Positions 17,086-36,348 are shown, counted from the first letter of the stretch. The stretch is 64,000 nucleotides of DNA from Eriocheir sinensis (GCF_024679095.1 NW_026110563.1:496001-560000); one strand, 5' to 3'. Notes: generated from the sequence alone by a model not told the origin. Translations and numbers: made by a program.

Positions 17086-20000
17086 AATAGCAATAAAATA
17101 ATGTAAATTTGTATGAGAAAACATATACAAATACACATAAAATAACGCAAATTTCTAAAAATATATATGTACAAAAATGCACATAAAATAAAGTAAATTT
17201 GCAAATTTGTATTGAAATAGATATGCAAAATACATATAAAACAATGTAAATTTGTTTCAAAATATATATACGAATACACATAAAATAACGTAGATTTCTA
17301 TAAAAATATATACAAAATACACATAAAATGAAGTAAATACGTATAAAAAAAATGAATACAATAAATACATAAAAATCGTATCAAAATAAATAAACAAAAT
17401 ACCAGTAAAAGAATGTGTATTTGTAAAAATATAAATATACAAAATACACATAAAATATCGTAAATTTGTATAAAACTATATACAAAATACACAGAAGTAA
17501 TTAAATTTGTGAAAATATATATACAAAATACAGCTAAAATAAGCTAAATTTGAATTGAAATGTACATACAAAATACATAAAATAATGTAAATCTGTATCA
17601 AAATATTTATACAAATACATATAATAACGTAGATTTGTTTAAAATATATAAACAAAATACACATTAAATAATGTAAATACGTATAAAAAATATGTACAAA
17701 ATACATATAATCATGTAACTCGTATCAAAATAAATAAACAAAATAGCAATAAAATAATGTAAATTTGTATGAGAAAACATATACAAATAACGCAAATTTC
17801 TATAAAATATATGTACAAAATGCACATAAAATAAAAGTAAATTGCAAAAAAATATATATACAAAACACACACTAAATAATGTAAATGCGTACATAAAATA
17901 ACCTAAATTTGTATAAAACTATATACAAAAATACACAAAAATAATTTAAATTCGTTTGAAAAGAAATATTCAAAATACACATAAAATTAGGTAAATTTGA
18001 AATACATATACAAAATACACATCAAATAATGTAAATTTGAATGAAAATATATAAACAAATACACTTAAAATAACGTAAATTTGTATAAAATATATATGCA
18101 AGATACATTAAATAATGTAAATGTGTATAAAAATATATACAAAAAAAATAGAATAATGTAAAATCGTATCAAAATAAATACACAGAATATCAATAAAATA
18201 ATGTAAATTTGTATGAAAATAAAGATGCAAAATTCCCAAAAATTATCGCATTTTTTATAAAAATATATTTACCAAAATACACATAAAATATTTAAATTTG
18301 TGTTGAAATAAATATACAAAATGCATATACAGTAAGGTAAATTTGTATTGAAAGAGATATTCAAAATACATATAAAACAATGTAAATCTGTTTCAAAATA
18401 TATATACGAATAAACATAAAATAAAGTAGATTTCTATAGAAATATATATACAAAATACATATGAAATTATGTAAATACGTATAAAATATATATACAAAAT
18501 ACATATCAAATAATGTAAATTCGTGTCAAAATAAATAAACAAAATATCATGAAAAGAATGTGTATTTGTATGAAAATAGATAATAGATAATAAATTTGTA
18601 TAAAATATATATGCAAGATACACATTAAATAATGTAAATGTGTATAAAAAAATATATACAAAAAACAAATAGAATAATGTAAAATCGTATCAAAATAAAT
18701 ACACAGAATATCAATAAAATAATGTAAATTTGTATGAAAATAAAGATGAAAAATTCCCAAAAATTATCGCATTTTTTATAAAAATATATTTACCAAAATA
18801 CACATAAAATATTTAAATTTGTGTTGAAATAAATATACAAAATGCATATACAGTAAGGTAAATTTGTATTGAAAGAGATATTCAAAAATACATATAAAAC
18901 AATGTAAATCTGTTTCAAAATATATATACGAATAAACATAAAATAAAGTAGATTTCTATAGAAATATATATACAAAATACATATGAAATTATGTAAATAC
19001 GTATAAAATATATATACAAAATACATATCAAATAATGTAAATTCGTGTCAAAATAAATAAACAAAATATCATGAAAAGAATGTGTATTTGTATGAAAATA
19101 GATAATAGATAATAAATTTGTATAAAATATATATGCAAGATACACATTAAATAATGTAAATATGTATAAAAAAGTATATACAAAAAAAAATAGAATAATG
19201 TAACATCGTATCAAAATAAATACACCGAATATTAATAAAATAATGTAAATTTGTATGAAAATAAAGATGCAAAATTCCCTTAAAATAGCGCATTTCTTAT
19301 AAAAATATATATACCAAAATACACATAAAATATTTAAATTTGCATTGAAATAAATATACAAAATGCACATACAATAAGGTAAATTTGCATTGAAAGAGAT
19401 ATGCAAAAATACATATAAAACAATGTAAATTTGTTTCAAAATATATATACGAATACAAATAAAAAAACGTAGATTTCTATAAAAATATATATACAAAATA
19501 CACATAAAATTAAGTAATTACGTATAAAAAAAATGTATACAAAATACACATAAAATAATGTAAATTCGATTTAAAATAAATAAACAAAATACCAATAAAA
19601 GAATGTGTATTTGGATACATATAAATATACAAAATACATATACAAAATAAACATAAAATAAGGTAGATTTGTAATAAAATATATGTACAAAATACGCATA
19701 AAATAATGTAAATTTATATGAAAATATATATACAAATACACATAAAATACCATGAATTTGAATAAAAATATATATTCAAAATAAATATTAAATAATGTAA
19801 AAGCGTATAAAAATATATATACAAAGTACATATAAAATAATGTAAATTCGTATCAATATAAATCAACAAAACACCAATAGAATAATATATATATATATAT
19901 GAATGAAAATAAATTTACAAAATACACATAACATAATTAAATTTGTTTTAAAATATATACAAAAATACATAGAAATAATTTGAGTTTGTAAGAAAATAGA

Positions 20001-20359
20001 TATACAAAATACACATAAAACTAGGTAAATTTCTTTTGAAATGTATATACAAAAAAGCCATAAAATATTGTAAATTTGTGTCAAAATATATAAACAAATA
20101 CATATAAAATAACGTAAATTTGTATGAAAAATATATACAAAATACACATAGAATAATGTCAATTCGTATCAAAATGAATGAGCAGAATATCAATAAAATA
20201 ATGTATATTTGTATGAAAATAAAGATGCAAAATACCGAAAAAATAAAGCATATGTTTATAAAAATACATATAATAAAATACTCATCGAATAATTAAATTT
20301 GTATTAAAATTAAATATACAAAATGCGTATATAATAAGGTAAATTTGTATTGAAAAAAT
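17065..20359 (-). repeat. Satellite segment, T-rich strand on -
   Basis: Contains a 521-bp tandem duplication (about 18,100-19,141). Its right part (from about 18,640) is the inverted counterpart of 33,939-35,770. A short (AT) run near 19,885 marks the site expanded to 120 bp at 34,398. Confidence 0.9.
18100..19141 (-). repeat. 521-bp tandem duplication, two near-identical copies
   Basis: The marker 'aattatcgca' occurs at 18,241 and again at 18,762, 521 bases apart, and the flanking sequence matches over the full unit with only a few differences. The estimated copies are 18,100-18,620 and 18,621-19,141. The next unit downstream is more diverged, so this is a recent event. Confidence 0.85.
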
Positions 20360-20381
20360 ATGCAACATACACGTTTACTCA
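20360..20381. other. Orientation junction B, reverse copy
   Basis: 'atgcaacata' followed by 'cacgtttactca' is the complement of the junction at 33,917-33,938. The switch is minus to plus from either strand. Confidence 0.85.
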
Positions 20382-21812
20382 TACAAATTTATATTATTTT
20401 ATTGGTATTTTGTTTATTTATTTAGATACGAATTGCATGATTATATGTATTTTGTACACATTTTTTTATACGTATTTACATTATTTAATGTGTATTTTGT
20501 TTATATATTTTCATACAAATTTACGTTATTATATGTGTATTTGTATAAATATTTTGATACAGATTTACTTTATTTCAAGTATTTTGTATATATATTTCAA
20601 TTCAAATTTAGCTTATTTTGTGTATTTTGTATATATTTTCATACAAATTTAGCTACTTCTGTGTATTTATGTATATAGTTTTATATAAATTTACGTTATT
20701 TTATGTGTATTTTGTATATTTATATTTATACAAATACACATTCTTTTATTGGTATTTTGTTTATTTATTTTGATACGAATTTACATTATTTTATGTTTTT
20801 TGTATACATTTTTTAATACGTATTTACTTCATTTTATGTGTATTTTGTATATATATTTTTTATAGAAATCTACGTTATTTTATGTGTATTCGTATATATA
20901 TTTTGAAACAAATTTACATTGTTTTATATGTATTTTGTATATCTATTTCAATACAAATTTACCTTATTGTATGTGTTTTTTGTATATTTATTTTAATACA
21001 AATTTAATTTTTTGATGTGTATTTTGGTATATATATTTTGTAAAAAAATGCGTTATTTTATGGGTATTTTGCTTCTTTATTTTCATACAAATTTACATTA
21101 TTTTATTAATATTCTGTGTATTTATTTTGATACGATTTTACATTATTCTATTTGTGTTTTGTACATATTTTTTTATACAAATTTACGTTATTTTAAGTGT
21201 ATTTGATAATATATTTTCATTCAAATTTACATTATTTTAAGTGTATTTTGTGTATGCATTTCAATACAAATTTACCTAATTTTATGTGTATTTTGTATAT
21301 TTATTTTCATACAAATTTAAAATATTTTTGTGTATTTTTGTATATAGTTTGTTACAAATTTAGGTTATTTTATGTGTATTTTGTATATCTATTTTCATAC
21401 AAATACATTCTTTTATTGATATTCTGTTTATTTATTTTGACGCGAATTTACATTATTTAATGTGTATTTTGTATATATATTTTTATACGTATTTACATCA
21501 TTTCATGTGTATTTTGTATAGTTTTAAACAAATTTATATTATTTAATGTGTATTTTGTATATATATATTTATACAAATACACATTCTTTTATTGGTATTT
21601 TGTTTATTTATTTTGATACTAATTTACATTATTTTATGTGTATTTTGTATACATTTTTAATAAGTATTTACTTAATTTTATGTATTTTGTATATATATAT
21701 TTATAGAAATCTACCTTATTTCATGTGTATTCGTATATATATTTTGAAACAAATTTACATTGTTTATATGTATTTTGCATATCTATTTTTGTGTATTCTG
21801 TATTTATTTTTG
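20382..21812 (+). repeat. Satellite segment, T-rich strand on +
   Basis: Inverted counterpart of 32,467-33,916. Contains 'atgggtattttgcttc' at about 21,059 and ends at the reverse-complement form of junction D (21,781-21,826). Confidence 0.9.
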
Positions 21813-21824
21813 TTATATATAGAA

Positions 21825-22860
21825 TAATGTAAAATCGTATCAAAATAAGTACACAGAATATCAATAAAATAATTTAAATTTGTATGAAAATAAAGATGCA
21901 AAATACCCATAGATATAGCATATTTTATTTAAAATACATATACAAAATACACATAGAATAATTAAATTTGTATTAAAATTAATATACAAAATGCACACAG
22001 ACAATAAGGATGACTTAAAGACGTATAAAAATATATATACACAATACACATTAAATAATGTAAATTCGCATCAAAATAAATAAACAAAATATCAATCAAG
22101 GAATGTGTATTTGTATGAAAATAGATATACAACATACACATAAAAGATTGTAAATTTGTATAAAAAGATATATACAAAATACACATAAAACTAGTTAAAT
22201 TTCTATTGAAATACATATACAAAATACACATAAAATAATGTAAATTTGAATGAAAATATATAAACAAATACACATATAATAACGTAAATTTGTATAAAAA
22301 TATATAAACAAAATACATATTAAATAATGTAAATACGTATAAAAAAATATGTAAAAAACACAATTAGAATAATGTAAAATAGTATCAAAATTATACACAG
22401 AATATTAATAAAATAATGTAAATTTGTATGAAAATAAAGATGCAAAATACCCATAAAACAACGCATTTTTATGAAAATATATATATCAAATTACACATAA
22501 AATATTTATATTTGTATTACATTAAATATACAAAATGTACATACTATAAATTAAATTTGTATTGAAATAGATAAAAATACACATAAAACAATGTAAATTT
22601 GTATCAAAATATATATACAATACATAAAATAACGTAGATTTCTATAAAAATATATATACAAAATACACATAAAATGAATTATTTGTATGAAAATATAGAT
22701 ATACAAAATACACATAAAATAATATTAATTTTAATTGAAATAAATATAGAAAATACATAAAATAATGTATATTTGTATCAAAATATATATTCAAATACAC
22801 ATATATTAAAATTATTATACAAAATGCGTATATAATAAGGTAAATTTGTATTAAAAAAGT
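21825..22860 (-). repeat. Satellite segment, T-rich strand on -
   Basis: Matches the inverted block only up to about 22,012. There 'acaataaggatgacttaa' joins unrelated monomers, which marks the end of the large inverted duplication. Confidence 0.85.
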
Positions 22861-22878
22861 ATGCAACATACACGTTTA
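22861..22878. other. Orientation junction B, reverse copy with small deletion
   Basis: 'atgcaacatacacgttta' as at 20,360, but the following 'ctcata' is missing. Minus-to-plus switch. Confidence 0.8.
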
Positions 22879-23696
22879 CAAATTTATATTATTTTATTGG
22901 TATTTTGTTTATTTATTTTGATACGAATTACATGATTATATGTGTATTTTGTACATATTTTTTTTATACGTATTTACATTATTTAATGTCTATTTTGTTT
23001 ATATATTTTCATACAAATTTACGTTATTATATGTGTATTTGTATAAATATTTTGATACAAATTTACTTTATTTCATGTTTTTTGTATATATATTTCAATT
23101 CAAATTTAGCTTATATCGTGTGTATTTTGTATATATTTTCATACAAATTTAATTACTTCTGTGTATTTTTGTATATAGTTTAATATAAATTTACGTTATT
23201 TTATGTGTATTTTGTATATTTATATTCATACAAATACACATTCTTTTATTGGTATTTTGTTTATTTATTTTGATACGAATTTACATTATTTTATGTATAT
23301 TTTGTATACATTTTTTATACGTATTTACTTCATTTTATGTGTATTTTGTATATATATATTTTTATAGAAATCTACGTTATTTTATGTGTATTCGTATATA
23401 TATTTTGAAACAAATTTACATTGTTTTATATGTATTTTGCATATCTATTTCAATACAAATTTACCTTATTGTATGTGTTTTTTGTATATTTATTTTAATA
23501 CAAATTTAATTTTTTGATGTGTATTTTGGTATATATATTTTTATAAATAAAAAAATGCGTTATTTTATGGGTATTTTGCTTCTTTATTTTCATACAAATT
23601 TACATTATTTTATTAATATTCTGTGTATTTATTTTGATACGATTTTACATTATTCTATTTGTGTTTTGTACATATTTTTTTATACAAATTTACGTT
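22879..23696 (+). repeat. Satellite segment, T-rich strand on +
   Basis: Matches 20,400-21,190 and, from about 23,070, 57,397-58,018. The matching part includes the break at 'tttacgttttttt', where orientation flips at both 23,697 and 58,019. Confidence 0.9.
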
Positions 23697-23699
23697 TTT

Positions 23700-24330
23700 T
23701 TATAAAATTATTGATACCAAAATACACATAAAATATTTCAATTTGTATCAAAATAAATATACAAAATGCACATACAATAAGGTAAATTTGTATTGAAATA
23801 GATATGCAAAATATATATAAAATAATGTAAATTTGTTTCAAAATATATATACGAATACACATAAAATAACGTAGATTTCTATAAAAATACATATACAAAA
23901 TACACATAACATTAAGTAAATACGTATAAAAAAATGTATACAAAATACACATAAAATAATGTAAATTCGTATAAATGTAAATAAAAATATACCAATAAAA
24001 GAATGTGTATTTGTATAAATATAAATATACAAAATGCACATAAAATAACGTAAATTTATGTAAAACTATATACATAAAATAACGCAAATTTCTGTAAAAA
24101 TATATGTACAAAAATGAACATAAAATAAATTTGCATAAATATATATATACAAACCACACATTAGATAATGTAAATGAGTATAAAAATATGTATAAAAAAT
24201 ACCTATGAAATATTCTAAATTCGTATCGAATTAAATTAAGAAAATACCAATAAAATAATGTAATTTTGGATGAAAATATATATACAAAATACACATAAAA
24301 TAACCTAAATACAAATATACACATAAAATA
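23700..24330 (-). repeat. Satellite segment, T-rich strand on -
   Basis: Bounded by 'attattgataccaaaat' on the left and 'taaaatattgtattttg' on the right. Both boundaries and the content recur at 58,022-58,656. Content is the complement of the 9,660-10,280 type. Confidence 0.9.
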
Positions 24331-24862
24331 TTGTATTTTGTATATACATTTCAATTCAAATTTAGCTTATTTTATCTGTATTTTGTATATCTATTTTCAT
24401 ACGAATTTAATTACTTCTGTGTATTTTTGTATAGTTTTATACAAATTTACGTTATTTTATGTATATTTTGTATATTTATATTTATACAAATACATATTCT
24501 TTTATTGGTATTTTGTTTATTTATTTTGATACGAATTTACATCATTTTATGTGTATTTTGTATACATTTTCTTATACGTATTTACTTCTTTTTATGTGTA
24601 TTTTGTATATACATTTTTATACAAATCTACGTTATTTTATGTGTATTCGTATATATATTTTGAAACAAATTTACATTGTTTTATATGTATTTTGCATATC
24701 TATTTCAATACAGATTTATCTTATTGTATGTGTATTTTGTATATTTATTTTAATACAAATTAATTTTTTCATATGTATTTTGGTATATATATTTTTATAA
24801 AAAATGCGTTATTTAATGTGTATTTTGCATCTTTATTTTCATACAAATTTACATTGTTTTAT
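24331..24862 (+). repeat. Satellite segment, T-rich strand on +
   Basis: Near-copy of 58,659-59,190. Ends where 'acattgttttattataaa' turns into - oriented array. Confidence 0.9.
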
Positions 24863-25386
24863 TATAAAATAATATAAATTTGTATGAAAATATATATAAA
24901 AATACACATAAAATAACATGTATTTGTATAAAATTTGTTTCAAAATATATACGAATACACACAATAAAATAACGTAAATTTTTATGAAAATGTATATATA
25001 AAATACACATAAAATAGTTTAAATACGTAGAAAAATATATATACAAAATACACATAAAATAATGTAAATTCGTAAAAAATTAAATACACAAAATTCCAAT
25101 AAAAGAATGTATATTTGTGGGAAAATATATATACAAAAAACAAATAAAATAACTAAAATTTGTATAAATATATATACAAAAATACACAAAAATAATTTAA
25201 ATTTGTTTGAAAATAGATATGCAAAATACACATAAAGTTAGGCAAATTTGTATTGAAATACATATACAAAACTCACATAAAATAATGTAAATTTGTATGA
25301 AAATATATAAACAAATACATATAAAATCACGTAAATTTGGATAAAAAATATATATACAAAATATACATTAAATATTTTAAATATGT
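24863..25386 (-). repeat. Satellite segment, T-rich strand on -
   Basis: Third copy of the block ending in junction C. Matches 4,306-4,812 and the end of 38,386-40,289. Confidence 0.9.
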
Positions 25387-25417
25387 ATAAAAATATATTA
25401 TATTATATATATTTTTA
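25387..25417. other. Near-palindromic orientation junction C, copy 2
   Basis: 'taaaaatatattatatta' followed by 'tatatattttta' forms a near-perfect palindrome at the minus-to-plus switch. Confidence 0.8.
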
Positions 25418-28400
25418 TTGATATTTGCGTTATTTATGTGTATTTTGTATATGTTTTCTCATAGAAATTTACATTATTTTTTTGGTATTTTGTCTATTTA
25501 TTTTGATACGAATTACATGAATATTTATGTATTTTTTACAATTTTTTATACGTATTTACATTATTTAATGAGTATTTTGTTTATATATTCTTATACAAAT
25601 TTACGTTATTATATGTGTATTTGTATAGGTATTTTGATACAAATTTACATTATTTTATGTATTTTGTATATATATTTCAACTCAAATTTAGCTTATTTTA
25701 TGTGTATTTTGTATATCTATTTATTTTAATAGAAATCAAATATTTTATGTTTTTTCGTATATATATTTAAAAAAAAAAAAGCGTTATTTTATGGGTATTT
25801 TGCATCTTTATTTTCAAACAAATTTACATTATTTTATTAATATTTTCTGTATTTATTTTGATACGATTTTACATTATTTTATTTGTGTTTTGTATATATT
25901 TTTTTTATACATATTTACTTTATTTAATGTTTTTTTTTAATATATATTTGATACAAATTTACGTTATTTTAAGTCTATATGTTTATATATTTTCATTCAA
26001 ATTTACATTATTTTATGTGTATTTTGTATATGTATTTCAATACAAATTTACCTATTTTTATATGTTTTTTGTATATTTATTTTCATACAAGTTTAAATTA
26101 TTTTTGTGTATTTTTGTATATAGTTTTATACAAATTTAGGTTATTTTATGTGTATTTTGTATATCTATTTTCATACAAATACACATTCTTTCCATGATAT
26201 TTTGTTTATTTATTTTGACACGAATTAACATTATTTAATGTGTATTTTTTATATATATTTTTATACGTATTTACATTATTTCAAGTGTATTTTATATATA
26301 TATTTCTATAGAAATCTGCGTTATTTTATGTGTGTTCTTATATATATTTTGAGACAAATCTACATTGTTTTATGTGTATTTTGCATATTTTTTCAATACA
26401 AATTTACCTTATTGTATGTGCATTTTGTATATTAATTTTAATACAAATTTGATTAATCTATGTGTATTTTTGTATATGTATTTTTATAAAAATATGCTTT
26501 ATTTTATGGGTATTTTGCATCATTATTTTCATACAAATTTACATTATTTTATTGATATTCTGTGTATTTATTTTAATATGATTTTACATTATTCTATGTG
26601 TATTTTGTATATATATTTTATATAAAATGTATTTGTTTTCATTTCATACAAATCTTCATTATTTTATGTGTTTTTTTGTACATGTATTTAAATACAAATT
26701 TAAGTAGTTATATGTGTATTTTGTATATCTATTTTGTATGTATATTTTTATAGAAATTTACTCTATTTTATGAGTATTCGTATATATATTTTGATACAAA
26801 TTTACATTATTGATGTGTATTTTGCATATCTATTTCAATACCAATTTACTTTATTGTACGTGCTTTTTGTATATTTATTTTAATACAAATTTAACTATTT
26901 TATATGTATTTTTGAATATATATTTTTATGCAAATATGCGTTATTATATGGATATTTTGCATCTTTATTTTCATACAAATTTACATTTTATTGATATTCT
27001 CTTTATTTATTTTGATACGATTTAACATTATTCTATGTGTATTTTGTATATTTTTTTTTATACATATTTACATTATTTAATGTTCATTTTGTATATATAT
27101 TTTATCCAAATTTACATTATTTTATGTGTATTTGTTTATATATTTTCATACAAATTTACATTATTTTATGTGTTTTTTGTATATATATTTTTCTACGTAT
27201 TTAAATTATTTTATGTGTATTTTCATAAAAAAATTACGTTATTTTATTGTGTGTATAAGTATATATTTTGATACAAATTTTATACAAATTCATGTTATTT
27301 AATGTGTATTTGTATATATATTTTCATACAAATTTATATTATTTTATGTGTATTTTTTCATATATTTCATTACAAATTTACCTTATTTTATGTTTATTTT
27401 GTATATTTATTTCATTCAATTTTAAATTATTTTATGTGTATATTTGTATTTGTATTTAGGTTATTTTATGTGTATTTTGTATATATATTTTCATCCAAAA
27501 TTACATTATTTTATTGATATTTTCTTAATTTAATTCGATACGAATTTAGATTATTTCATAGGTATTTTGTATACATATTTTTATACTCATTTACATTATT
27601 TAAAGTGTGTTTTGTATATATATTTTTATGCAAATTTATTTTATGTTCATTTTTGTACATATATTTTTATAGAAATTTGCGTTATTTTATGTATATAGAT
27701 TTATATAAATTTACGTTATTTTATGTGCATTTTGTATATTTATATTTATACAAATACACATTCTTTTATTGGTATATTGTTTATTTACATTTATACGAAT
27801 TTACATTATTTTATGTATTTGTATACATTTTTTTATACGTATTTACTTAATATTATGTGTATTTTGTATATGTATTTTTATAGAAATCTACGTTATTTTA
27901 TGTGTATTCGTATATATATTTTGAAACAAATTTACATTATTTTATATGTATTTTGCATATCTATTTCAATACAAATTTACCTTATTGTATGTGCATTTTG
28001 TATATTTATTTTAATACAAATTCAAATATTTTATGTGTATTTTGGTATCAATAATTTTATAAAAAATGCGTTATTTTATAGGTATTTTGCATCTTAATTT
28101 TCATACAAATTTACATTATTTTATTAATATTCTGTGTATATATTTTGATACGATTTTACATTATACTATTTGTGTTTTGTATATATTTTTTTATACATAT
28201 TTACATTATTTAATGTGTATTTTGAATATATATTTCATACAAATTTACGTTATTATATGTGTATTTGTTTATATATTTTCTTTCAAATTTACATTATTTT
28301 ATATGTATTTTGTATATGTATTTCAATACAAATTAACCAAATTTTATGTGTATTTTGTATATTTCTTTTCATACAAATTTAAATTATTTTTGTGTATTTT

Positions 28401-29540
28401 TGTATATAGTTTTATACAAATTTAGGTTATTTTATGTACGCATTTACATTATTTAATGTGTGTTTTGTATATATATTTTTATCCAAAGTTAATTTATTTT
28501 ACGTTCATTTTTGGACATATATTTTTATGGAAATTAGCGTTATTTTATATGTATTTGTATATGTTTTCTCATACAAATTTACATTATTTTATTGATATTT
28601 TGTTTATTTAGTCTGATACGAATTACATGATTATATGTATATTTTGTACATATTTTTTATACGTATTTACATTACTTAATGTGTATTTTGTTTATATATT
28701 TTTAAACAAATTTACGTTATTATATGTATTTTTATAAATATTTTGATACAAATTTACATTATTTTATGTATTTTGTATATACATTTCAATTCAAATTTAG
28801 CTTATTTTATCTGTATTTTGTATATCTATTTTCATACGAATTTAATAACTTCTGTGTATTTTTGTATATAGTTTTATACAAATTTACGCTATTTTATGTG
28901 TATTTTGTATATTTATATTTATACAAATACACATTCTTTTATTGGTATTTTGTTTATTTATTTTGAAACGAATTTACATTATTTTATGTGTATTTTGTAT
29001 ACATTTTCTTATACGTATTTACTTCATTTTATGTGTATTTTGTATATATATTTTTATACAAATCTACGTTATTTTATGTGTATTCGTATATATATTTTGA
29101 AACAAATTTACATTGTTTTATATGTATTTTGCATATCTATTTTAATACAGATTTACCTTATTGTATGTGTATTTTGTATATTTATTTTAATATAAATTAA
29201 TTTTTTCATGTGTATTTTGGTATATATATTTTTATAAAAAATGCGTTATTTAATGGGTATTTTGCATCTTTATTTTTATACAAATTTACATTGTTTTATT
29301 AATATTCTGTGTATTTATTTTGATACGATTTTACATTATTCTATTTGTGTTTTGTATATATTTTTTTATACATATTTACATTATTTAATGTGTATTTTGT
29401 ATATTTAAAACAAATTTACGTTATTTTATGCGCATCTGTTAAAATATTTTGATACAAATTTACATTATTTTATGTATTTTGTATATATATTTCAATACAA
29501 ATTTAGTTTATTTTATGTATATTTTGTATATCTATTTTCA
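25417..29540 (+). repeat. Long satellite segment, T-rich strand on +
   Basis: Uses the variant series of 8,056-11,700 and 40,321-46,800. For example, the stop-free frame beginning at 27,268 has near-identical counterparts at 41,594 and 45,027. From about 28,888 it matches 58,780 onward. Confidence 0.9.
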
Positions 29541-30980
<1,440 letters not shown>

Positions 30981-30987
30981 TTGCCCT

Positions 30988-31476
30988 AACTTTATGTGTA
31001 TTTTGCATATCTATTTTCATACAAACTTAAATTATTTTTGTGTATTTTTGTATATATTTTTATACAAATTTTAGTTATTTTATTTGTTTTTTGTATATAT
31101 ATTTTCCTACAAATATACATTCTTTTATTGGAATTTCGTGTATTTCATTTTTTACAAATTTACATTATTTTATGTGTATTTTGTATATATATTTTTCTAC
31201 GTATTTAAATTATTTTATGTGTATTTTATATATACATTTTCATAAAAATTTACGTTATTTTATTGTGTGTATTCGTATATATTTTGAAACAAATTTTATA
31301 CAAATTTATGTAATTTTATGTGTATTTGTATATATATTTTCATACAAATTTATATTATTTTATGTGTATTTTTTCATATATTTCATTACAAATTTACCTT
31401 ATTTTATGTTTATTTTGTATATTTATTTCATTCAATTTTAAATTATTTAATGTGTATTTTTGTATTTGTATTTGTA
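30988..31476 (+). repeat. Satellite segment, T-rich strand on +
   Basis: Begins after an odd join containing 'ttgccctaactttatg'; the duplicate at 60,757 has 'ttggcctaactttatg'. The same boundaries occur at 60,766-61,256. Confidence 0.9.
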
Positions 31477-31514
31477 TCGTAAATTTGTATAAAACTATAT
31501 ACAAAAATACACAG
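31477..31514 (-). repeat. One-monomer inversion
   Basis: 'cgtaaatttgtataaaac' to 'acacagaac' is a single monomer in reverse orientation inside + array. An apparently identical sliver sits at 61,257-61,294, so it predates the block duplication. Confidence 0.8.
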
Positions 31515-32466
31515 AACAAATACACATTCTTTTATTGGTATTTTGTTTATTTATTTTGTTTCGAATTTATATTATTTTATGTGAATTTTGTTTACATTTT
31601 TTTATACGTATTTACCTAATTTTATGTGTATTATTTATATATATTTTTATAGAAATCTACGTAATTTTATGTGTATTCGTATATATATTTTGAAACAAAT
31701 TTACAATTTTTTATATGTATTTTTGCATATCTCTTTCAAGAGAAGTTTACCTTATTGTATGTGCATTTTGTATATTTATTTCATTACAAATTTAAATATT
31801 TTATGTGTATTTTGGTATATATATTTTTATAAGAAATGCGCTATTTGATGGGAATTTTGCATCTTTATTTTCATACAAATCTACATTATTTTATTAATAT
31901 TCGCTGTATTTAATTTGATACGATTTTACATTATTCTATTTGTTTTTTGTATATATTTTTTTTATTCATATTTACATTATTTAATGTGTATCTTGCATAT
32001 ATATTACATACAAATTTATTATCTATTATTTATTTTCATACAAATACACATCCTTTTCATGATATTTTGTTTATTTATTTTGTCACGAATTTACATTACT
32101 TAATATGTATTTTATATATATATTTTTATACGTATTTACATAATTTCATGTGTATTTTGTAGATATATTTCTATAGAAATCTACGTTATTTTATGTGTAT
32201 TCGTATATATATTTTGAAACAAATTTACACTGTTTTATTTGTATTTTGCGTTTTTTTTCAATACAAATTTACCTTATTGTATGTGTGCATTTTGTATATT
32301 AATTTTAATACAAATTTAATTATTCTATGTGTATTTTTGTATATGTATTTAAAAAAAAAATGCTTTATCTTATGGGTATTTTGCATCTTTATTTTCATAC
32401 AAATTTAAATTATTTTATTGATATTCTGTGTACCTATTTTGATACGATTTTGCATTATTCTATGTA
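31515..32466 (+). repeat. Satellite segment, T-rich strand on +
   Basis: Near-copy of 61,295-61,981. The part at 32,204-32,370 is what the copy near 62,000 lost or had replaced at the SINE insertion. Ends at junction D. Confidence 0.9.
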
Positions 32467-33916
32467 TAACAAAAATAAATACAGAATACACAAAAATAGA
32501 TATGCAAAATACATATAAACAATGTAAATTTGTTTCAAAATATATATACGAATACACATGAAATAAGGTAGATTTCTATAAATATATATGCAAAATACAC
32601 ATAAAATTAAGTAAATACGTATAAAAAATGTATACAAAATACACATAAAATAATGTAAATTAGTATCAAAATAAATAAACAAAATACCATTAAAAGAATG
32701 TGTATTTTTATAAATATATATATACAAAATAAACATTAAATAATATAAATTTGTTTAAAACTATACAAAATACACATGAAATGATGTAAATACGTATAAA
32801 AATATATATACAAAATAAACATTAAATAATGTAAATTCGCGTCAAAATAAATAAACAAAATATGAATAAAAGAATGTGTATTTGTATGAAAATAGATATA
32901 CAAAATACACATGAAATAACCTAAATTTGTATCAAACTATATACAAAAATACACAAACATATTTTAAATTTGTATGAAAATAAATATACAAAATACACAT
33001 AAAATTAGGTAAATTTGTATGGAAATACATATACAAAATACACATAAAATAATGTAAATTTGAATGAAAATACATAAACAAATACACTTAAAATAACGTA
33101 AATTTGTATAAAAAAAATATATTCAAAACACAAATAGAATAATGTAAAATCGTATCAAAATAAATACACAGAATATTAATAAAATAATGTAAATTTGTAT
33201 GAAAATAAAGAGGCAAAATACCCATAAAATAACGCATTTTTTTTATTTATAAAAATATATATACCAAAATACACATATAAAAATTAGATTTGTATTAAAA
33301 TAAATATATAAAAAACACATACAGTAAGGTAAATTTGTATTGAAATACATACGCAAAATACATATAAAGCAATGTAAATTTGTTTCAAAATATGTATACG
33401 AATACACATAAAATAACGTAGATTTCTATAACTATATATATATTCAAAATACACATAAAATGAAGTAAATACGTATAAAAAAATGTATACAAAATACACA
33501 TAAAATAATGTAAATTCGTATCAAAATAAATAAACAAAATACCAATAAAAGAATGTGTATTTGTATAAATATAAATATACAAAATACACATGAAATTACG
33601 TAAATTTATATAAAACTATATACATAAATACACAGAAGTAGCTAAATTTGTATGAAAATATATACAAAATACACACAAAATAAGCTAAATTTGAATTGAA
33701 ATATATATACAAAATACTTGAAATAAAGTAAATCTGTATCAAAATATTTATACAAATACACATATAATAACGTAAATTTGTATGAAAATATATAAACAAA
33801 ATACACATTAAATAATGTAAATACGTATAAAAAAATGTGTACAAAATACACATATAATCATGCAATTCGTATCTAAATAAATAAACAAAATACCAATAAA
33901 ATAATATAAATTTGTA
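32467..33916 (-). repeat. Satellite segment, T-rich strand on -
   Basis: Its right part (about 33,000-33,916) also matches 49,620-50,570 directly. The left part matches 62,728-63,300, where two AT expansions were added. Confidence 0.9.
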
Positions 33917-33938
33917 TGAGTAAACGTGTATGTTGCAT
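33917..33938. other. Orientation junction B, forward copy 2
   Basis: 'tgagtaaacgtgtatg' then 'ttgcat', minus-to-plus switch, same as at 50,571-50,592. Confidence 0.85.

Positions 33939-36348
<2,410 letters not shown>

Larger units (their letters stand above)
18640..22012 (-). repeat. Left arm of large inverted duplication
   Basis: Read backwards, this stretch follows 32,272-35,770 monomer by monomer, including junctions B and D in reverse complement. The coordinate sum of matching points stays near 54,285-54,300, shifting to about 54,400 beyond the (AT)n run at 34,398, as expected for one indel of about 104 bp. Confidence 0.8.
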
